DNA from: Nelumbo lutea
Taxonomy: Eukaryota > Streptophyta > Magnoliopsida > Proteales > Nelumbonaceae
Assembly (NCBI GenBank): GCA_022828595.1
Contig: JAKGHH010000002.1
Location: forward strand, 80,138,383 to 80,202,382
Direction of reading: 5' to 3'
Length of the DNA stretch: 64,000 nucleotides
The notes beneath the pieces were generated by a model that was not told the DNA's origin, ran no database searches, and saw only the letters and a program-made list of their open reading frames with translations. Of the stretch, positions 9,672 to 20,974 are shown piece by piece (position 1 is the stretch's first letter; each line of letters starts with the position of its first letter). The position numbers were made by a program, and so were the translations under genes.

Positions 9672-12250
9672 TCATCCCAAAATAACAAACTGAATTTCAT
9701 AAGCAAACCATACCTTATGAAGGTGAGGAACTGAAGAAGGATAGTAGCCCGTCGAGATACACCAGCATCCCAGGCATTATTTGAACTATGAATACTATCA
9801 ATTACCTTATAACATAATCTCTCTCTCTCTCCAATGGCCACCTCCATAACCATTTCCCCAACAAGGCCACATCTTTGCTAGTTAGATTCTTTAATCCAAG
9901 TCCACCCTCCTTTTTAGGTCAATAGACAATCTCCCACTTTATCAAGTGATCTTTCTTCTACTCACCCAGTTCCCAAAGGAAACTTCTTATCAACATCTCT
10001 AATCTCTTAACTTCCCTATAGAGGATTCTAAAGACAGAGAAAATACGTCAGTACGTTAGCTAGTAGGCCTTTAATCAAGGTAACTCTTCCTCCCAGAGAA
10101 ATGTAGTTCTTTTTCTACGTTGCCAACTTTTTAAAATTTTTTCAATACCAGAATCCAAAAGTGATTCTCCTTTGGATTTGCACCTAGAGGGAGACCTAGA
10201 TAAAACAAGGGCCAAGATGCAATTGGACAACCTAAGCACTCTACTATGGATCCAACAAACCGCTCATCCAAATTAATACCCACCACACAGTTTTTCTCCC
10301 AATTGACTTTCAGATTAGCATTCTCAAATCGATTGATAAAATCTCTAAGGTTCCTTACCAGTCTTAAGTCATTCCCATTACAAAAGATGATGATGTCATC
10401 AGAAAATTGGAGGTGGGTAATAGAGATGCCATTTCTACCTATTGTCCAACCCCTAACAACCTCCTTCCTATCAGTTTTCGAGATTAGGCGACTAAACACA
10501 TCAGCTATTAGGGTAAAAAGGAAGGGAAAGAGAGGGTCACATTGTCTCAAACCTCACACTGAAAAAAAAACAAAAAAAGACCTTGACCACACCATTGACC
10601 AAAGTTGAGTAATGACAAGAGTTTAAGCACCCCCACATCTAGTCACACCATCTATCCCTAAACCCATAAAACCCAAGTACCTCTAGCTTACACACAAAAC
10701 CTTGATGGCTAGATCTCCTCATATCCTCCACACACTCATTGGAAATAAGGCTTTGACCATAAATTTGTCTTCCTTGCATAGACGCTATTTGAGTTTGACT
10801 AATTAAATTGGGAAGCACCTCTCTAAACTTCAAGGATAGCACCTTAGCCAAAATTTTGTAGATACCAGTCACCAAACTAATGGGCCTAAAATCCTTAGGG
10901 TGCAAGGACCTCAAAGCAGTCATCTATAATCACATCCCAACAATTTTTTTTTTAATCTCTTCTTCCTCAAAATTTCTCTCAAGGCATCGAGAACTTTCCT
11001 CATCCAGATCTTTCAGGCTTTGCTTAAAGTTCAAAGGTCTTCTTAAAAAAAGACTTGACTTCATTGCACCACTCCTCCACCTTCCTACCAAAATTGACTT
11101 GTAAGAGTGGAATATCCTTCAGCTCATAACTATTAATGAACTCATTAAATTTCCTCATGGTCATTGTAATAGAGTGGTTGGAATTGTTTGTTTCGATACA
11201 AAATCTAATTATATTGAAGTCTCCAGTCTCCAATCTCCACCTAGGCACCAAGGCCCATCCCATAAACCTTGTAAACCATACAACTCCTCCCACATCTCAC
11301 TCCTCTCTAAGTGTTAGGCCCATACATATTGGTTAACACCCAAACAGTGTTTTAAAAGTGCAAAGCACAAGGGCCAATTTGCACTTGAGGCCAAGGCACA
11401 AGGCAAGGTGCGCGCGTTTTTAAGAAAGGCACAAAATTACAAAAAAAAATCTAAAATCAAAAAAAAAGTCAAAAAAATCCAAAAAATGCCAAAAATTTTA
11501 AAAAATGCAAAAAAAAATATTAAACATAATGTTAATAAAAATACAAACTTAAATTTTAAAATAAATTATTTAAAAAACCTATTATCTAAAATTAAAATAC
11601 ATAAACATAACATGTAAAGTGTATTCCAAGGAAAATTTAAAAATAAAAGCAAACATATAAAACATATTGCACTCTTGATTCTATGAGTCACCTTTGTAGC
11701 ACACCCCTCGAGGCAAGCCCAAACAAGTCTATGTTAGGGTCTGAAATTCTTATTTCTCACATAAAAAATAATGATTTTACAACTTTCATTGCCTTTTAAG
11801 AAGATATTTTATTGCAATGAATGAATGAACAACATAAGCAAATAGGGGGTTCTCGGAGTGCAAAAAGCGCAAAATTTTAAAAAGGCGCACGCCTGGGCTG
11901 AGGTGCAAGGCACATCAGGCGCACCAGGCACGCACCTATTGAAAGAGGTACGCCTAGGATCTGAGCGAGGCGCATACCCCAAAATAGGTGTGGCGCGCCT
12001 TTTAAATCACTGCACCCAAATGAATTTATCATCCACATTTTTAAATTTTATGGACACAGAGAAGTTGCCTAACACTTCTTCTAGAGGTTCCACTACACAT
12101 CTACCCTCCGCATTGTAACCAACCCTCCTGAGCCCCCCCTGGACATTTAAGAGACCCAATTTACCCCATTGACTTCCACATACTCCTGATCCATCTTCTA
12201 TCTAGTTCTGGTAATTTCAGTTATAGTGGTCCAGACATTCTACAAATTAT
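9672..12250 (-). pseudogene. Antisense LINE with endonuclease and RT domains, split by a MITE
   Basis: Read from about 12250 leftward: an endonuclease segment with GGSGGLVT near 12140 and a 'DDKFIWV' block near 12025, then the MITE at 11345-12012, then resumption with 'NMYGPN' near 11325 and GDFNIIRF with RKFNEFINSYELKDIPL (11130-11230). An internal deletion then joins to RT at about 10930: KDFRPISLV and KILAKVLS, then CDPLFPFLF, the palm motif FSDDIIIF (for the usual FADD), LKVNWEKNCVVGINLDE and GLPLGANPKENHFW (10131-10550). It ends with the pre-zf-RVT block CYKVIDSIH at 9672-9850. Stops are scattered. The plus-strand LINE poly-A abuts it at 9669. Confidence 0.88.
11345..12012. mobile_element. 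MITE-like hAT element, 668 bp, perfect 8-bp target duplication
   Basis: Left end CAGTGTTTTAAAAGTGC and right end (read inward) CAGTGATTTAAAAGGCGC are inverted repeats. The flanks CACCCAAA (11337-11344) and CACCCAAA (12013-12020) are identical 8-bp duplications. Subterminal GC-rich 'gcgca/aggcgc' blocks enclose a very A-rich centre. ORFs at 11408-11617 and 11858-12118 are Lys/Asn-rich or GC-block artefacts. Excising it rejoins the LINE endonuclease reading. Confidence 0.93.
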
Positions 12251-12835
12251 CTTGTTTAGGTAAACAAAGTCTAATAAATCATAAAAGTGCACAGTTCCAA
12301 TATGACACTATTATAATTTGAATGAAGCATCAGCTCTAATTTGAAAACAGTAGCCTAAAACTAAATGTAACCCAATGACTCTTCGTGAATCTAACTTCAA
12401 TGAAATTTTCAAAAATAATCAGAAGGGATAAAGCAAAATTAAAACAAAATCAGCAAATATCAAAATAGAAACAAAGAAATTACTGTATTCCGCTGCAAGT
12501 TACACAAACGAAAGTCCAAAAGTTTGTACAGACATACTGAGGACCCTGCACCCAAAAGAAAGGAAAAACGAATGACAATGACTTTTTCCATACGACATAG
12601 TATGCCAGAAAATTTAAACACAGAAAAATCAACAAGACCGAATCCCATGGTAATGCTACCCTTCAAAATATAAGTGCAAAACAACTTCAAATAGTTTTCT
12701 CATCCCCAAAAAAATTAAAAAAAACAAAAAAAACAACAACAACAACACTACCATCTCCAAACCCTAGAAACCCAAACTCTCCGCAATTCTCGAAAAACCG
12801 TCAAGAAAAACAAAACAAACACAGCAAAAATTTAC
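12251..12835 (-). other. First-intron segment of the AGD14-like gene
   Basis: This lies directly downstream (reverse strand) of the donor GTAAAT at 12835-12830 and carries no recognisable exon. AT-rich with an AAC/AAAAC tract near 12720-12745. The reverse-strand ORF at 12460-12690 shows no family motif and is not supported. Confidence 0.5.
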
Positions 12836-12943
12836 CAGACTATTACAGTTGATGCATCTTCGATTGGGAGGAAGCTTCATGAGACCTCGAATAATCTTCT
12901 CATTCCGCTCCTCTTCCTTTCTACTACTCATTTTCTCTGCCAT
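12836..12943 (-). CDS. AGD14: AGD14-like ARF-GAP, first coding exon
   Basis: The reverse-strand ATG at 12943-12941 opens 36 codons, including SSRKEEERNEKIIRGLMKLP and RRCINCNSL, ending at a CTG followed by GTAAAT, a good plant donor. From memory this is the start of the plant ARF GTPase-activating proteins AGD14/AGD15 (ZIGA family), where the ARF-GAP zinc finger begins with the same CINC pair; the next two cysteines are encoded in exon 2. The proteins stimulate GTP hydrolysis by ARF in vesicle traffic. There is no damage in the exon. Exon 2 is not found anywhere to the left in this window, so either intron 1 exceeds 12.8 kb or the gene is broken. Symbol given by family resemblance; AGD15 is an alternative. 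Confidence 0.8.
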
Positions 12944-13250
12944 GACAAGAAAACCAGAATCAGAACAGCAACCAAGTTCAACCTCCGAACCCTAAAAGCA
13001 TGAAACCCAGTCCTGGATTTTGGAGGCGGCACGAACGAGAGGGTGGCCGCCTGGTGGAATTGGAGCACCGAACACGGCTAAGCTCGATTTGGTGGAGACG
13101 TTTAACGCTTTCTGTTTTTATTAATTCGTTTTTTTTCTAACCCTTTTATGTCTCTTTCACTCTCCATCCATCGAATCGACTGGAGTCGGAGTTTTGCTTT
13201 GTCTATGCATAACGGACAGTGGAACCCTGAGCAGGCAGTAGGCAATAACA
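12944..13250 (-). promoter_or_regulatory. 5' leader of the AGD14-like gene with a short uORF
   Basis: The sequence upstream of the ATG is locally GC-richer and free of transposon signatures, consistent with a 5' UTR and promoter. An upstream ATG at 13001-12999 opens a seven-residue uORF ending TGA at 12980-12978, 34 bases before the main start. No clear TATA box was seen. Extent is inferred. Confidence 0.45.
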
Positions 13251-13587
13251 ATGTAAAGTCACCGGATTTTGCCGGTGGATGCATTTAGTGATAGGGGGTT
13301 GAGTGACCGGATGTTTGAAGGATTTCAAATATTAGCAGTCCAACTTGGTGTACGGAGTGAGAAACGAGAGTCAGTTCTGAAACCCGGGGACACACGGTCC
13401 GTAATCACAGATTGGACTGGCCCACATAAAATGATATCTTTTCATCTACCGTTGGATTGATCCTGATGGTAGATCAACTGGACCAAACGTAGAAAAAATG
13501 GAGAATGAGGGTCAGCCGAGGGTCAGAAATTTTAGGCTCATAGGTGTCGTTGATGTCAATTCACTGCCGGGCATTGATTTATAAAGT

Positions 13588-13974
13588 TAGGAATGGCAAC
13601 GGGTTGGGTTTGGGGCAGAGCACCCCGGGACGGATTTGGGGTGGGGCATTCACTCCCTGTCGGGGATGAGTAATCCCTGAATTTTTTCTGTTCCAATGCA
13701 ACTTTTTAAAAATTATTTATTTTGTGAACAATTTAGAAATTTGGGGGTATTTTAGGATTTGAATTATAATATTTTGGGGGAACTTTAAAAATGGAATTAA
13801 GAGATTATAGGATTTTAAGAATTTATGAAAACTTAGAGATATTTTACTAATTTTACCTTCGGGTTCAGGGCAGATTCAGGGAATTATATACAAATCATGT
13901 ACTGTTCAGGGAACAAATATTTTCCCCATCCCCGCCCTATCCCCATTTAGGGTCGGGGAAAATTGCCATCCCTA
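13588..13974. mobile_element. hAT-type MITE upstream of the AGD14-like exon
   Basis: Ends TAGGAATGGCAA and TTGCCATCCCTA are inverted repeats with one mismatch. The flanks TATAAAGT (13580-13587) and TATAGAGT (13975-13982) match at seven of eight positions. Subterminal blocks 'GGGGCAGAG..CCCCGGG' and 'CCCCATCCCCGCCC' flank an AT-rich core. The 'TAGGGATGGCAA' end is a widespread plant hAT MITE signature. It sits about 650 bp upstream of the ARF-GAP start codon. Confidence 0.88.
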
Positions 13975-16138
13975 TATAGAGTGGGGGTATTTGACAGTTT
14001 GAATGTTTATAGGTCTATAGTGGAATTCAGAAATCTGCATTGGGACTACCCGTACTTTTTTGTGAAAAAAAATGAGTTTTTTATAAATAAAATAACTACC
14101 ATATAAGACCCGTGCGGCAAGGGATATTTGATCCATACGCAAATAAATTAAGAAAACCTCGACAACCCAATATGTGCAAGAAAGGAAAGATTATGGCTTG
14201 CTATATATTTCTAATGGAAGAAATCTCAACATACTACTATGTTTTCTTTTGGCCTGGTTTGCTTTTTAGAAAATTACTTATCTAGTTAAGTGCATTTATT
14301 CATGTTCTTTTATTTTCTATGCAAATAAGATAATGATCATTTTGGTCAGGAAAGCCATTATTGAAAAGGGCAATTTTGTTCCATCCAATTGTTTCCCCAT
14401 GTGTAAAAGTTAATTACCCACTTGGGAGATGGCTATCACTTACCCAAGAAAAATAAATTTGTCATGGTTCCCACATAAATCTGAGAAAAGAATATAGGTA
14501 TCTTGGTCAATGAGAACCAAAATCCCATTAACCAACTTTCCCCCTCTCAAAATCCAAAAAAATGAATAGGCCCTTAAAGAAAATATAAACAAAAAGAACC
14601 TTCAAATTAAATTTTTAGATCAAACAAGAAAGTAGTAAAATAAACTCATATATCCCTCCCTAACTGTTCTAGAGTGAGTTAGTCTGCTAGACATTAACTG
14701 ATAAAAAAGACAACCATACATACATACATATATATATATATATGAATAATTATGTAGAAATCCAATTAGATAAATGGATAGGTTTTCATTTAAGATATCA
14801 GAAATCTTTGTTGAATTATAATATATGGATAAAATAAATCATAGGAATAAACTACTTAAGCAGAGAAGATCTTAAAGGAGAATATAAAATCCTTACCTCA
14901 CAGTATTCCAGCATTAAAAATTGCAACCAATGTGTTGTAGCATGATTACCATTCATCATTTTTTTATCAACATGACAACACCAAGCTTCAATGAGGAAAC
15001 AACCATGGAAACTTGTTAAAGAGTCTTAAGGGTTTCAATTAGCTTCTACAGAGCCCAAGTTCTACTTTAGGAAAGAAATCAAATGTGAGGAGAGAAACCT
15101 CAATGCAGCTAAAAGATATTGGAAGAGCAAACTAGAAACATAACAAGGCAGGAAAAGATGAACTAACCCATGCATGTCACAAGAAATTCTAACAAGGTCT
15201 CCATCTTTTCTAGTGATTGCCTAAAGTATTTGCATTTTCTTGTTTGGTGCCCTCTCTGAATTTTCTATGCAAGAAGCTACAACCATATTGATCCTTTGCT
15301 ATGAGATAAATTCTACCAATGACCCCATTTAAAAAATTTTATTTTTGATATGGTGATTTTGGATTATTATATCTAAGGTATATAGTAAAAGAAGGACAAC
15401 ATCCTAAACTTGTTAACGAGGTTGGCTTCTGGCCATGAGCAAATGGAGAGATCCCAACCCTCTCACAAAACCCATGATCATAATAACAGTAGAGGCCACT
15501 ACTCATAAGTGTTAGATCTGACAAATTAAATCTCCTTGGCATTGTAGCATTGTTTCAAAATGGGCCTCGACTAGCTTTTTAGTTGGTGGGAGATGGGTAT
15601 CTCAAAATATGGTTGCCTTAGGCTGCAAGCTACTAAGCCAATGGTAGCATTAGCACTTCTTTGAGCTACTTAAGAAAAAATTTCATACTTGATTCCATTG
15701 GTGGTTTGGATATTTTCAAAAGATGTAGTCCTTTTAGCATGATTCAATGGCAACCATGGAATCTTTAACCTTCACCTGGATTTGCTTGGACAATTTACGA
15801 ATTGTGCTACTTTTCTTTCATTGACTCCAATGTCTACTATTTTCATCCCAAACAAAATATTTTGGAAAATCCTTATAGAGATGCTTTCGTGCCTCTTCAT
15901 CTCTTTGGTTCATTTGAAAATATTCAGTCAACATGGTTCTTGAAGATCTTTCTGTTGGAAGGGTTAGAGACAGATTTGACATGCCCGAACCAAATCTAGC
16001 TGTTAGCCGAACTTATAAATTTTTTCTAAACCAACTCGGTGTAAGTACATGTAGTTCTTCATCACCCAATTACATTACAGATATTAAAATAAGGCCATGA
16101 GTGCAAATTTAGCAACACGTGGAATCTCTCAAAACTTA
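13975..16138. other. Intergenic stretch, no gene recognised
   Basis: AT-rich DNA with a (TACA)n/(TA)n microsatellite at about 14718-14744. ORFs at 15339-15542 and 15802-15999 show no family motif or gene context. I see no transposon ends, RNA gene or exon with splice signals here. Confidence 0.5.
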
Positions 16139-16345
16139 TGATAAGCTTAGTAAACCATCGCAGATTTATGATGAGCTTAACAACCATCGCAATCTTGTGA
16201 TGAGCTTAATATCCATCACAAAAATTGTGATGAGCTTAAAAACTACATGAGATCTACAATAAGCACAGAAGGCCATTCAAGACTTGCGATGAGCATAAAA
16301 CATCTCTTGGGACCCACGATGAACAATGAGCGTTGACTTGCGATA
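16139..16345. repeat. Degenerate 30-bp tandem repeat, about seven copies
   Basis: The core TGATGAGCTTA or a variant recurs at about 16139, 16169, 16198, 16228, 16258, 16287 and 16317, a steady spacing of 29-31 bp. Between cores a CCATCGCA or CCATCACA block alternates. The first four copies are closest to one another and later copies decay. Confidence 0.85.
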
Positions 16346-16559
16346 ACATTGCCAGTCAGATCTTGTCCTTTAACACATTGCCACTAGGGAACCCATAAGG
16401 GGACATAGCTTATACGCACTACATGAAAATCCTTAAGATAAATGAAACTTTGTCTTTAGAAGATCTCTCTAGACACGTGGCAAAACACCAATGGTGCTCC
16501 TTTAATAGATGATATAAAGATCCCCTTTCCTAATTAGAGATATTTCATTTTAGATCATT

Positions 16560-16760
16560 CTATTTATAGCCTTGGGGTCCTATATATAAATAGGGGAATA
16601 ACTCTCCCCCATAGTATATAATATTATATAACCTTGACCTAGGGTTTCTTAGAAGAAGACTCTCCCTTCTCTCCTCTCTTCCCCACGTTCTCTCTCTCTC
16701 TCTCTCTCCTATCACCTTCTTTGGACCTTTGGAGACTTGACTAGCCTCCATTGCCTTACC
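16560..16760 (+). promoter_or_regulatory. TATA-box region followed by CT-rich leader (candidate promoter)
   Basis: CTATATATAAATAGGGG near 16580-16596 matches a plant TATA box. It is followed by a CT-rich leader with a (TC)n tract at about 16690-16708. This resembles either a gene promoter or the U3/R junction of a solo LTR, with the 30-bp repeats upstream as possible U3 repeats. No LTR ends were found. Confidence 0.4.
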
Positions 16761-17040
16761 ATCACACCAACAATAGAATCTCTAGTTAGATCTCTGATAT
16801 TTGGAGAAAGTGGTGGGATAAAGAGTTGTTCTATCATCCAAGGCTGAAAAAAAAAAAAAAACTCTCGTGGAAAGGGTTTTAAGGTGGTCTGATTTCATAA
16901 GCAATATTTTTGCCGTTGATGTCCATGGAGTTCTTCGCTCCTACATTCGGTTTAGAATTCTTCTACTATAATTTGGGGAGACTTTAACAATCACACTTTG
17001 TACACATAAGTTGTGCCTTCTAAACCGAGATGGGATCCAA

Positions 17041-17192
17041 AACTGTGATTTCACATTGCGGGCTTCTGGGAATGATGAATGAACAAGTTTCTAGTCGCAG
17101 AAATAAGGAGCATCTGAAACTGTGATTTCACACTGCGGGCTTCTGGGAGTGATGAATGAACAAGTTTCTAGCCATAGATATAAGGAGCATCC
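17041..17192. repeat. 77-bp tandem duplication
   Basis: 17041-17117 and 17118-17192 are near-identical. Both contain AACTGTGATTTCACA and GCGGGCTTCTGGGA, then ATGATGAATGAACAAGTTTC and AAGGAGCATC. Confidence 0.93.
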
Positions 17193-17596
17193 GTGGAATG
17201 GATCAAAAACCTGAAATTGATTTCCAGCGGTAGCCTAAATTTGGGGGAAGCACAGCATGAGCACGAGGGGAGATGGTGGAATTTTTGTTTCGGAAATTGC
17301 AATGACTAGGCTCTGTACAAGGATTGAAAGCCAATTGCATTACCCTATTCCAGATTTATTTTTCTTCCCTTTGATCAATTTCCCTTTTGAACATCATTAA
17401 GGAATTTTGGATGTTCCATTACCTTTTTGCTAATTGTTTTGTTTCCTTGCAGATCCGCTATGTCCAAAGTCACCTTATAGGGTTTTCTGGTTGGACTGAT
17501 CCCAGTCAAATTACAACAATTCAACTTCGGCAATGACCTGGCAACATAATGGCGAACCACTATCAATCCCTTAGGTCATGCAATTTTCATCATCAT
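17193..17596. other. Unassigned; possible exon-like segment after an acceptor-like TTGCAG
   Basis: A pyrimidine-rich stretch with TTTCCTTGCAG near 17445-17455 could be a 3' splice site. No family is recognised on either strand. The reverse ORF at 17375-17566 has no supporting motif. Confidence 0.3.
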
Positions 17597-17728
17597 ATGC
17601 GATTGGAATGTGTACTAAGCATTATCGTTTTGTTTCTTTGTCTGTTCTTCATGCCAACCTCTGTTTCAATGGTGGAAATTTCCAACCGGATGCATGACCA
17701 GCTGCTTGTGGACGTGACAATCCATTAG
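17597..17728 (+). CDS. Small ORF with signal-peptide-like start; possible S-protein-homologue remnant
   Basis: ATG at 17597 opens 43 codons to TAG. The first 24 or so residues are strongly hydrophobic (MRLECVLSIIVLFLCLFF), as in a secreted protein, followed by VEISNRMHDQLLV. A shifted frame just downstream reads VCCHNLDD. In plant self-incompatibility S-protein homologues a signal peptide is followed by 'V.ISN.L...L.VHC.SKDDDLG', so this could be a frameshifted relative. The similarity is short and from memory. It may equally be a chance ORF. No neighbour helps. Confidence 0.25.
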   Translation: MRLECVLSIIVLFLCLFFMPTSVSMVEISNRMHDQLLVDVTIH

Positions 17729-18794
17729 TAGTTTGTTGCCACAATTTAGACGACAGGCCAGTGTGGTCTGCATTGCTGGCGCTTTCCACGATCAGTTCCA
17801 GGTTCGTCTCCTTAATCCTGGCTAGAAGAAAATGGGTGATTTGACCTTCTTGTAGTTTCTTAATTATTGTAGTTGATGACCGAGAATGATATTCAAGCCT
17901 AAGCCGAATAGAATCGTCTTTGCTTAATTGTTTTAGTTGATTGTCTATGTTATGCTGAATTCCAGTTTAAGGATCGTTGTAAACTGTCGTAGATTTTAAT
18001 CAGTGATATTGTTATCAATTAATAAGATTCACCCCTTGAAGTGCATGTAGTTTACCATGTGGATCTCAGAGGAGCACCTTTGTTTCTACAGTCAACATGC
18101 CATAAACTTTAGAATTACGGGAATTTGGTATTCCAGATGTGGGCAATCATCGGATAGAATGTTTCCACCCACACCGTGGGGATAACAGACTTGGGTAGCT
18201 TGTGGGGCATAAGTGAAAAAGAAAATTTAAAACAATAATCTTATCACTAATAGAAAGTTCATGAAAAATATTGAATTTATCAAACTAAGGATGTACAGCA
18301 GGTTTTTGGCAAGCTCAAGACTTAAAATGTACCCACATATTGTTGTACTAATAGTAGCAGAAAGTTGTTTTGCATAAGCAATGGCCGTCTCATGAATAAT
18401 GGTATGAGGTTCTTCCTATTCTTCCAATAATTAAGGTTTTAAGCATGCTCTAGTCATTTGGATTTTGAGGCAATTCTAAATTGATATGTTTGACTTGCTT
18501 CATGTTTTGTGTAACTCTTGGAACAAAAGTGTTTCCAAATGATTCTTCTTCACCTTGGATTTTATGCCATCTTATTCGATAGTAAATTTATGGTCACATG
18601 GTCATTTTCCTTCTATTCTCTCTCCATTTTCAAATTCAAATAGCCAAATATGTCACTGTTGGAGGATAGAATTTGTTTGGGTTATGGTTGAGCTGGCCAT
18701 GGGTGCCATGTGTCACTTCCGCAACCGCTTAATCACTTCGGTCATGCCGGCACCATGTCACGTGGATGAGCGTGACCAAGACAAGAGAGCATCA
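17729..18794. other. Unassigned, partly 3'-UTR-like
   Basis: 17850-18060 is T-rich sequence with GTTTTAGTTG and TTAATCAG blocks, as in plant 3' UTRs, but there is no supported coding region attached. The ORF at 18555-18797 has no recognisable domain. Confidence 0.35.
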
Positions 18795-20083
18795 TGAAGG
18801 GATGAGATATCCATCGTATGGACGTCCGAATCTTGCGGAATAGAATGGGCGAATTTCAAAAATTTCTCTCCATCCTACTAAGATTCGTATTTCCTGTTTT
18901 AAAAAAATCATATTTTTCAAAGATCAATCTTGAACCAACAACCAAACCAGATCTGAACAAAAGCAGTAGGAGAAGGATATACCTGATACGGAGAAACAGT
19001 ATTTCCCAATGGAAGTGTTCATGCCCAAGGAAGAAACCAAAAACTGCTCCCATTGAAAATGACACAGTGCAGGATGGAGCAGAGTCAGTAGTGTTCTTCC
19101 AAAAAACCTGATCCTTCGCAAAAACTGACAGAATGACACATGAGCACAACTTCCTATCAGTCCCTTCACAAGAAACTGATATCAAAATCCAATCTTGATT
19201 TCTCCCACCTAACTGGAGATTGAACTGGCTGGTGAGGCGGTGGAAGGAAAGAGGCGACAAGAAAGATTCCGCAGGATTGCTGATTTCTTCCTTCTATGAT
19301 TTCAGCTCTGAAGAGGATGTGAATGTGTATCTTCTAAAGGCTGCCGCCCCCTCCTCCTTTTATAACTTTAAATGGATCAGCTCCTAATCCCATTAGGAGT
19401 TGCTGATCCAAGTCATATTTGGATCAGAATTCTCTTTAAGTGATAAGGGTAAACCCTTATCTTATCTGCATATTAGATTAGCATTCTCCTAATCTCATTA
19501 GGAGGTTTCCAGATTTGAATCACATTTAGATCTAAACTCTCTGAGTGGAAAGGGTTAAGACCCTATCCTATCTTTTAATCCAATCCCAGAATTTGCCCCT
19601 TATTTAACTGATCAAATCAGCCCAGTTCGAAATGGGCTTTAGACCCAATAAGGTTATGTGCTCACATAGCCTTCCAAACTGTTGCCTAGTTGGGCTTCCT
19701 TGTATGGCGTGGGACCCAAACATTGATCTACACATCAGCCACATGGGTTTAATCCAGCCTTTGTTACAAGGCCTGGCCGAATACACTGTTATGGACAGTG
19801 CACATCCTGAAACTCATCACATGGGTTCTATGGGCCCAACATTTACCCTAAGTGGTCCCTGGGCCAAGCCACCTTGTAACACCCAGGGACTGTGGGCAAA
19901 TGCAAGATTAGCCCATCAGGTATTACCCTCAATGGTCTTACACTTAACCTCTCAGCCCTTAATGATCAACCACTGCCCGACAAGAGAAGACCTCTCTCTC
20001 GGCTGCAAGGAATAGTGCTACACTCTCTACTCACATGGATCCCGGGAATTAAAACCTTTTCCAAACGTTTGGAAACCATAAAA

Positions 20084-20139
<56 letters not shown>

Positions 20140-20780
20140 TTTTATATCTCATATAAAATATATTTTGCAAAACAAATCTCAACAATTGAAATCGGCAGCC
20201 AACAGTCTTGGTTTCCATAAGAGAGAGTGCATTCCCGATCATTACCTTTGTCCGACAAAGGGGCTGATCCTGTCATTATGATCACCCACTCATATGAATT
20301 CTCTGACTGTCCCAACATACTCAGGTTTTGACCCCCACTAAGAATCTCACTGTTTGGCATATCAAAGACAGCACAACCCGACACTTAGTGTAGTATCATA
20401 ATTGAGTCTAGGGGTCAGGTGTAACTTTCCAGTTTTGCCCATTATTCTCCAAGGTCCAGGGCAATACTGGAAATCTAGTCCGATTCAAAGATTCAATTAA
20501 TCCTACACTGCATGTGCCTTGGGTCTCACCCTGGTGGCTGAGACAGGCCACCCCAACATTTGGTAGCACACCAGTGTCAGCCTGGATAGGATATATCTCC
20601 CCAGACTTATACAATGGCTGTGAACATTCTAGATTAACATGAGTTTCATAAGTGTCCATTTTAAGGGTATTACACAAAAACACACCACAGGAACATGATT
20701 CAAATATGTACTTTAGTCATTTATAATAAATTCATAATGTACATCATTCTAATTGGAGCTAAGGGCATACAACTGTCTTA
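18795..20780 (-). mobile_element. Ty1/copia LTR, reverse strand, first copy
   Basis: This lies immediately downstream, on the reverse strand, of a copia coding end (20817-20920) and a GTGGGAG purine block near 20785. The part from 18795 to about 20063 is repeated at 37559-38683 in the same orientation; both copies end in CCYTTCA. On the reverse strand a TATAAAAGGAGG box lies near 19355-19367 and is followed by a leader-like region, as in an LTR promoter. Long ORFs in it (18818-19111, 18856-19260, 19632-20015, 19892-20281, 20408-20683) are in LTR sequence and not credible genes. The start of the LTR is not precisely fixed. Confidence 0.65.
20083..20140. repeat. (TA)n microsatellite
   Basis: Uninterrupted TA repeat of about 55 bp inside the copia LTR. 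It is absent from the second LTR copy. Confidence 0.97.
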
Positions 20781-20816
20781 TAGCTCCCACTTGCACTTAG
20801 GTCTAATTTGGTACAA

Positions 20817-20920
20817 GCCGGAGTCCCATACTTTCCACGTGTTTCTCAAACACTTACTATGTCAGTGGCTTAGTCAATGGGTCTGCCACATGCTCCACTG
20901 ATGCTACCTCTTATCATCAA
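20817..20920 (-). pseudogene. C-terminus of copia polyprotein (RNase H tail)
   Basis: The reverse strand reads VEHVADPLTKPLT, then two stops, then VFEKHVESMGLR and a terminal stop: the closing segment of Ty1/copia polyproteins. The remainder of the element to the right is missing, replaced by satellite A from about 20975. Confidence 0.85.
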
Positions 20921-20974
20921 CCTCCCGTAGGTCCAGTGTTATCACACAATAGTGGAATGGGTGATGTGCTGAAT

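Noticed and set aside
18818..20281. Several overlapping ORFs of 70-134 codons
   Set aside because: All fall in the first copia LTR; one includes a translated TA microsatellite (alternating Tyr-Ile).
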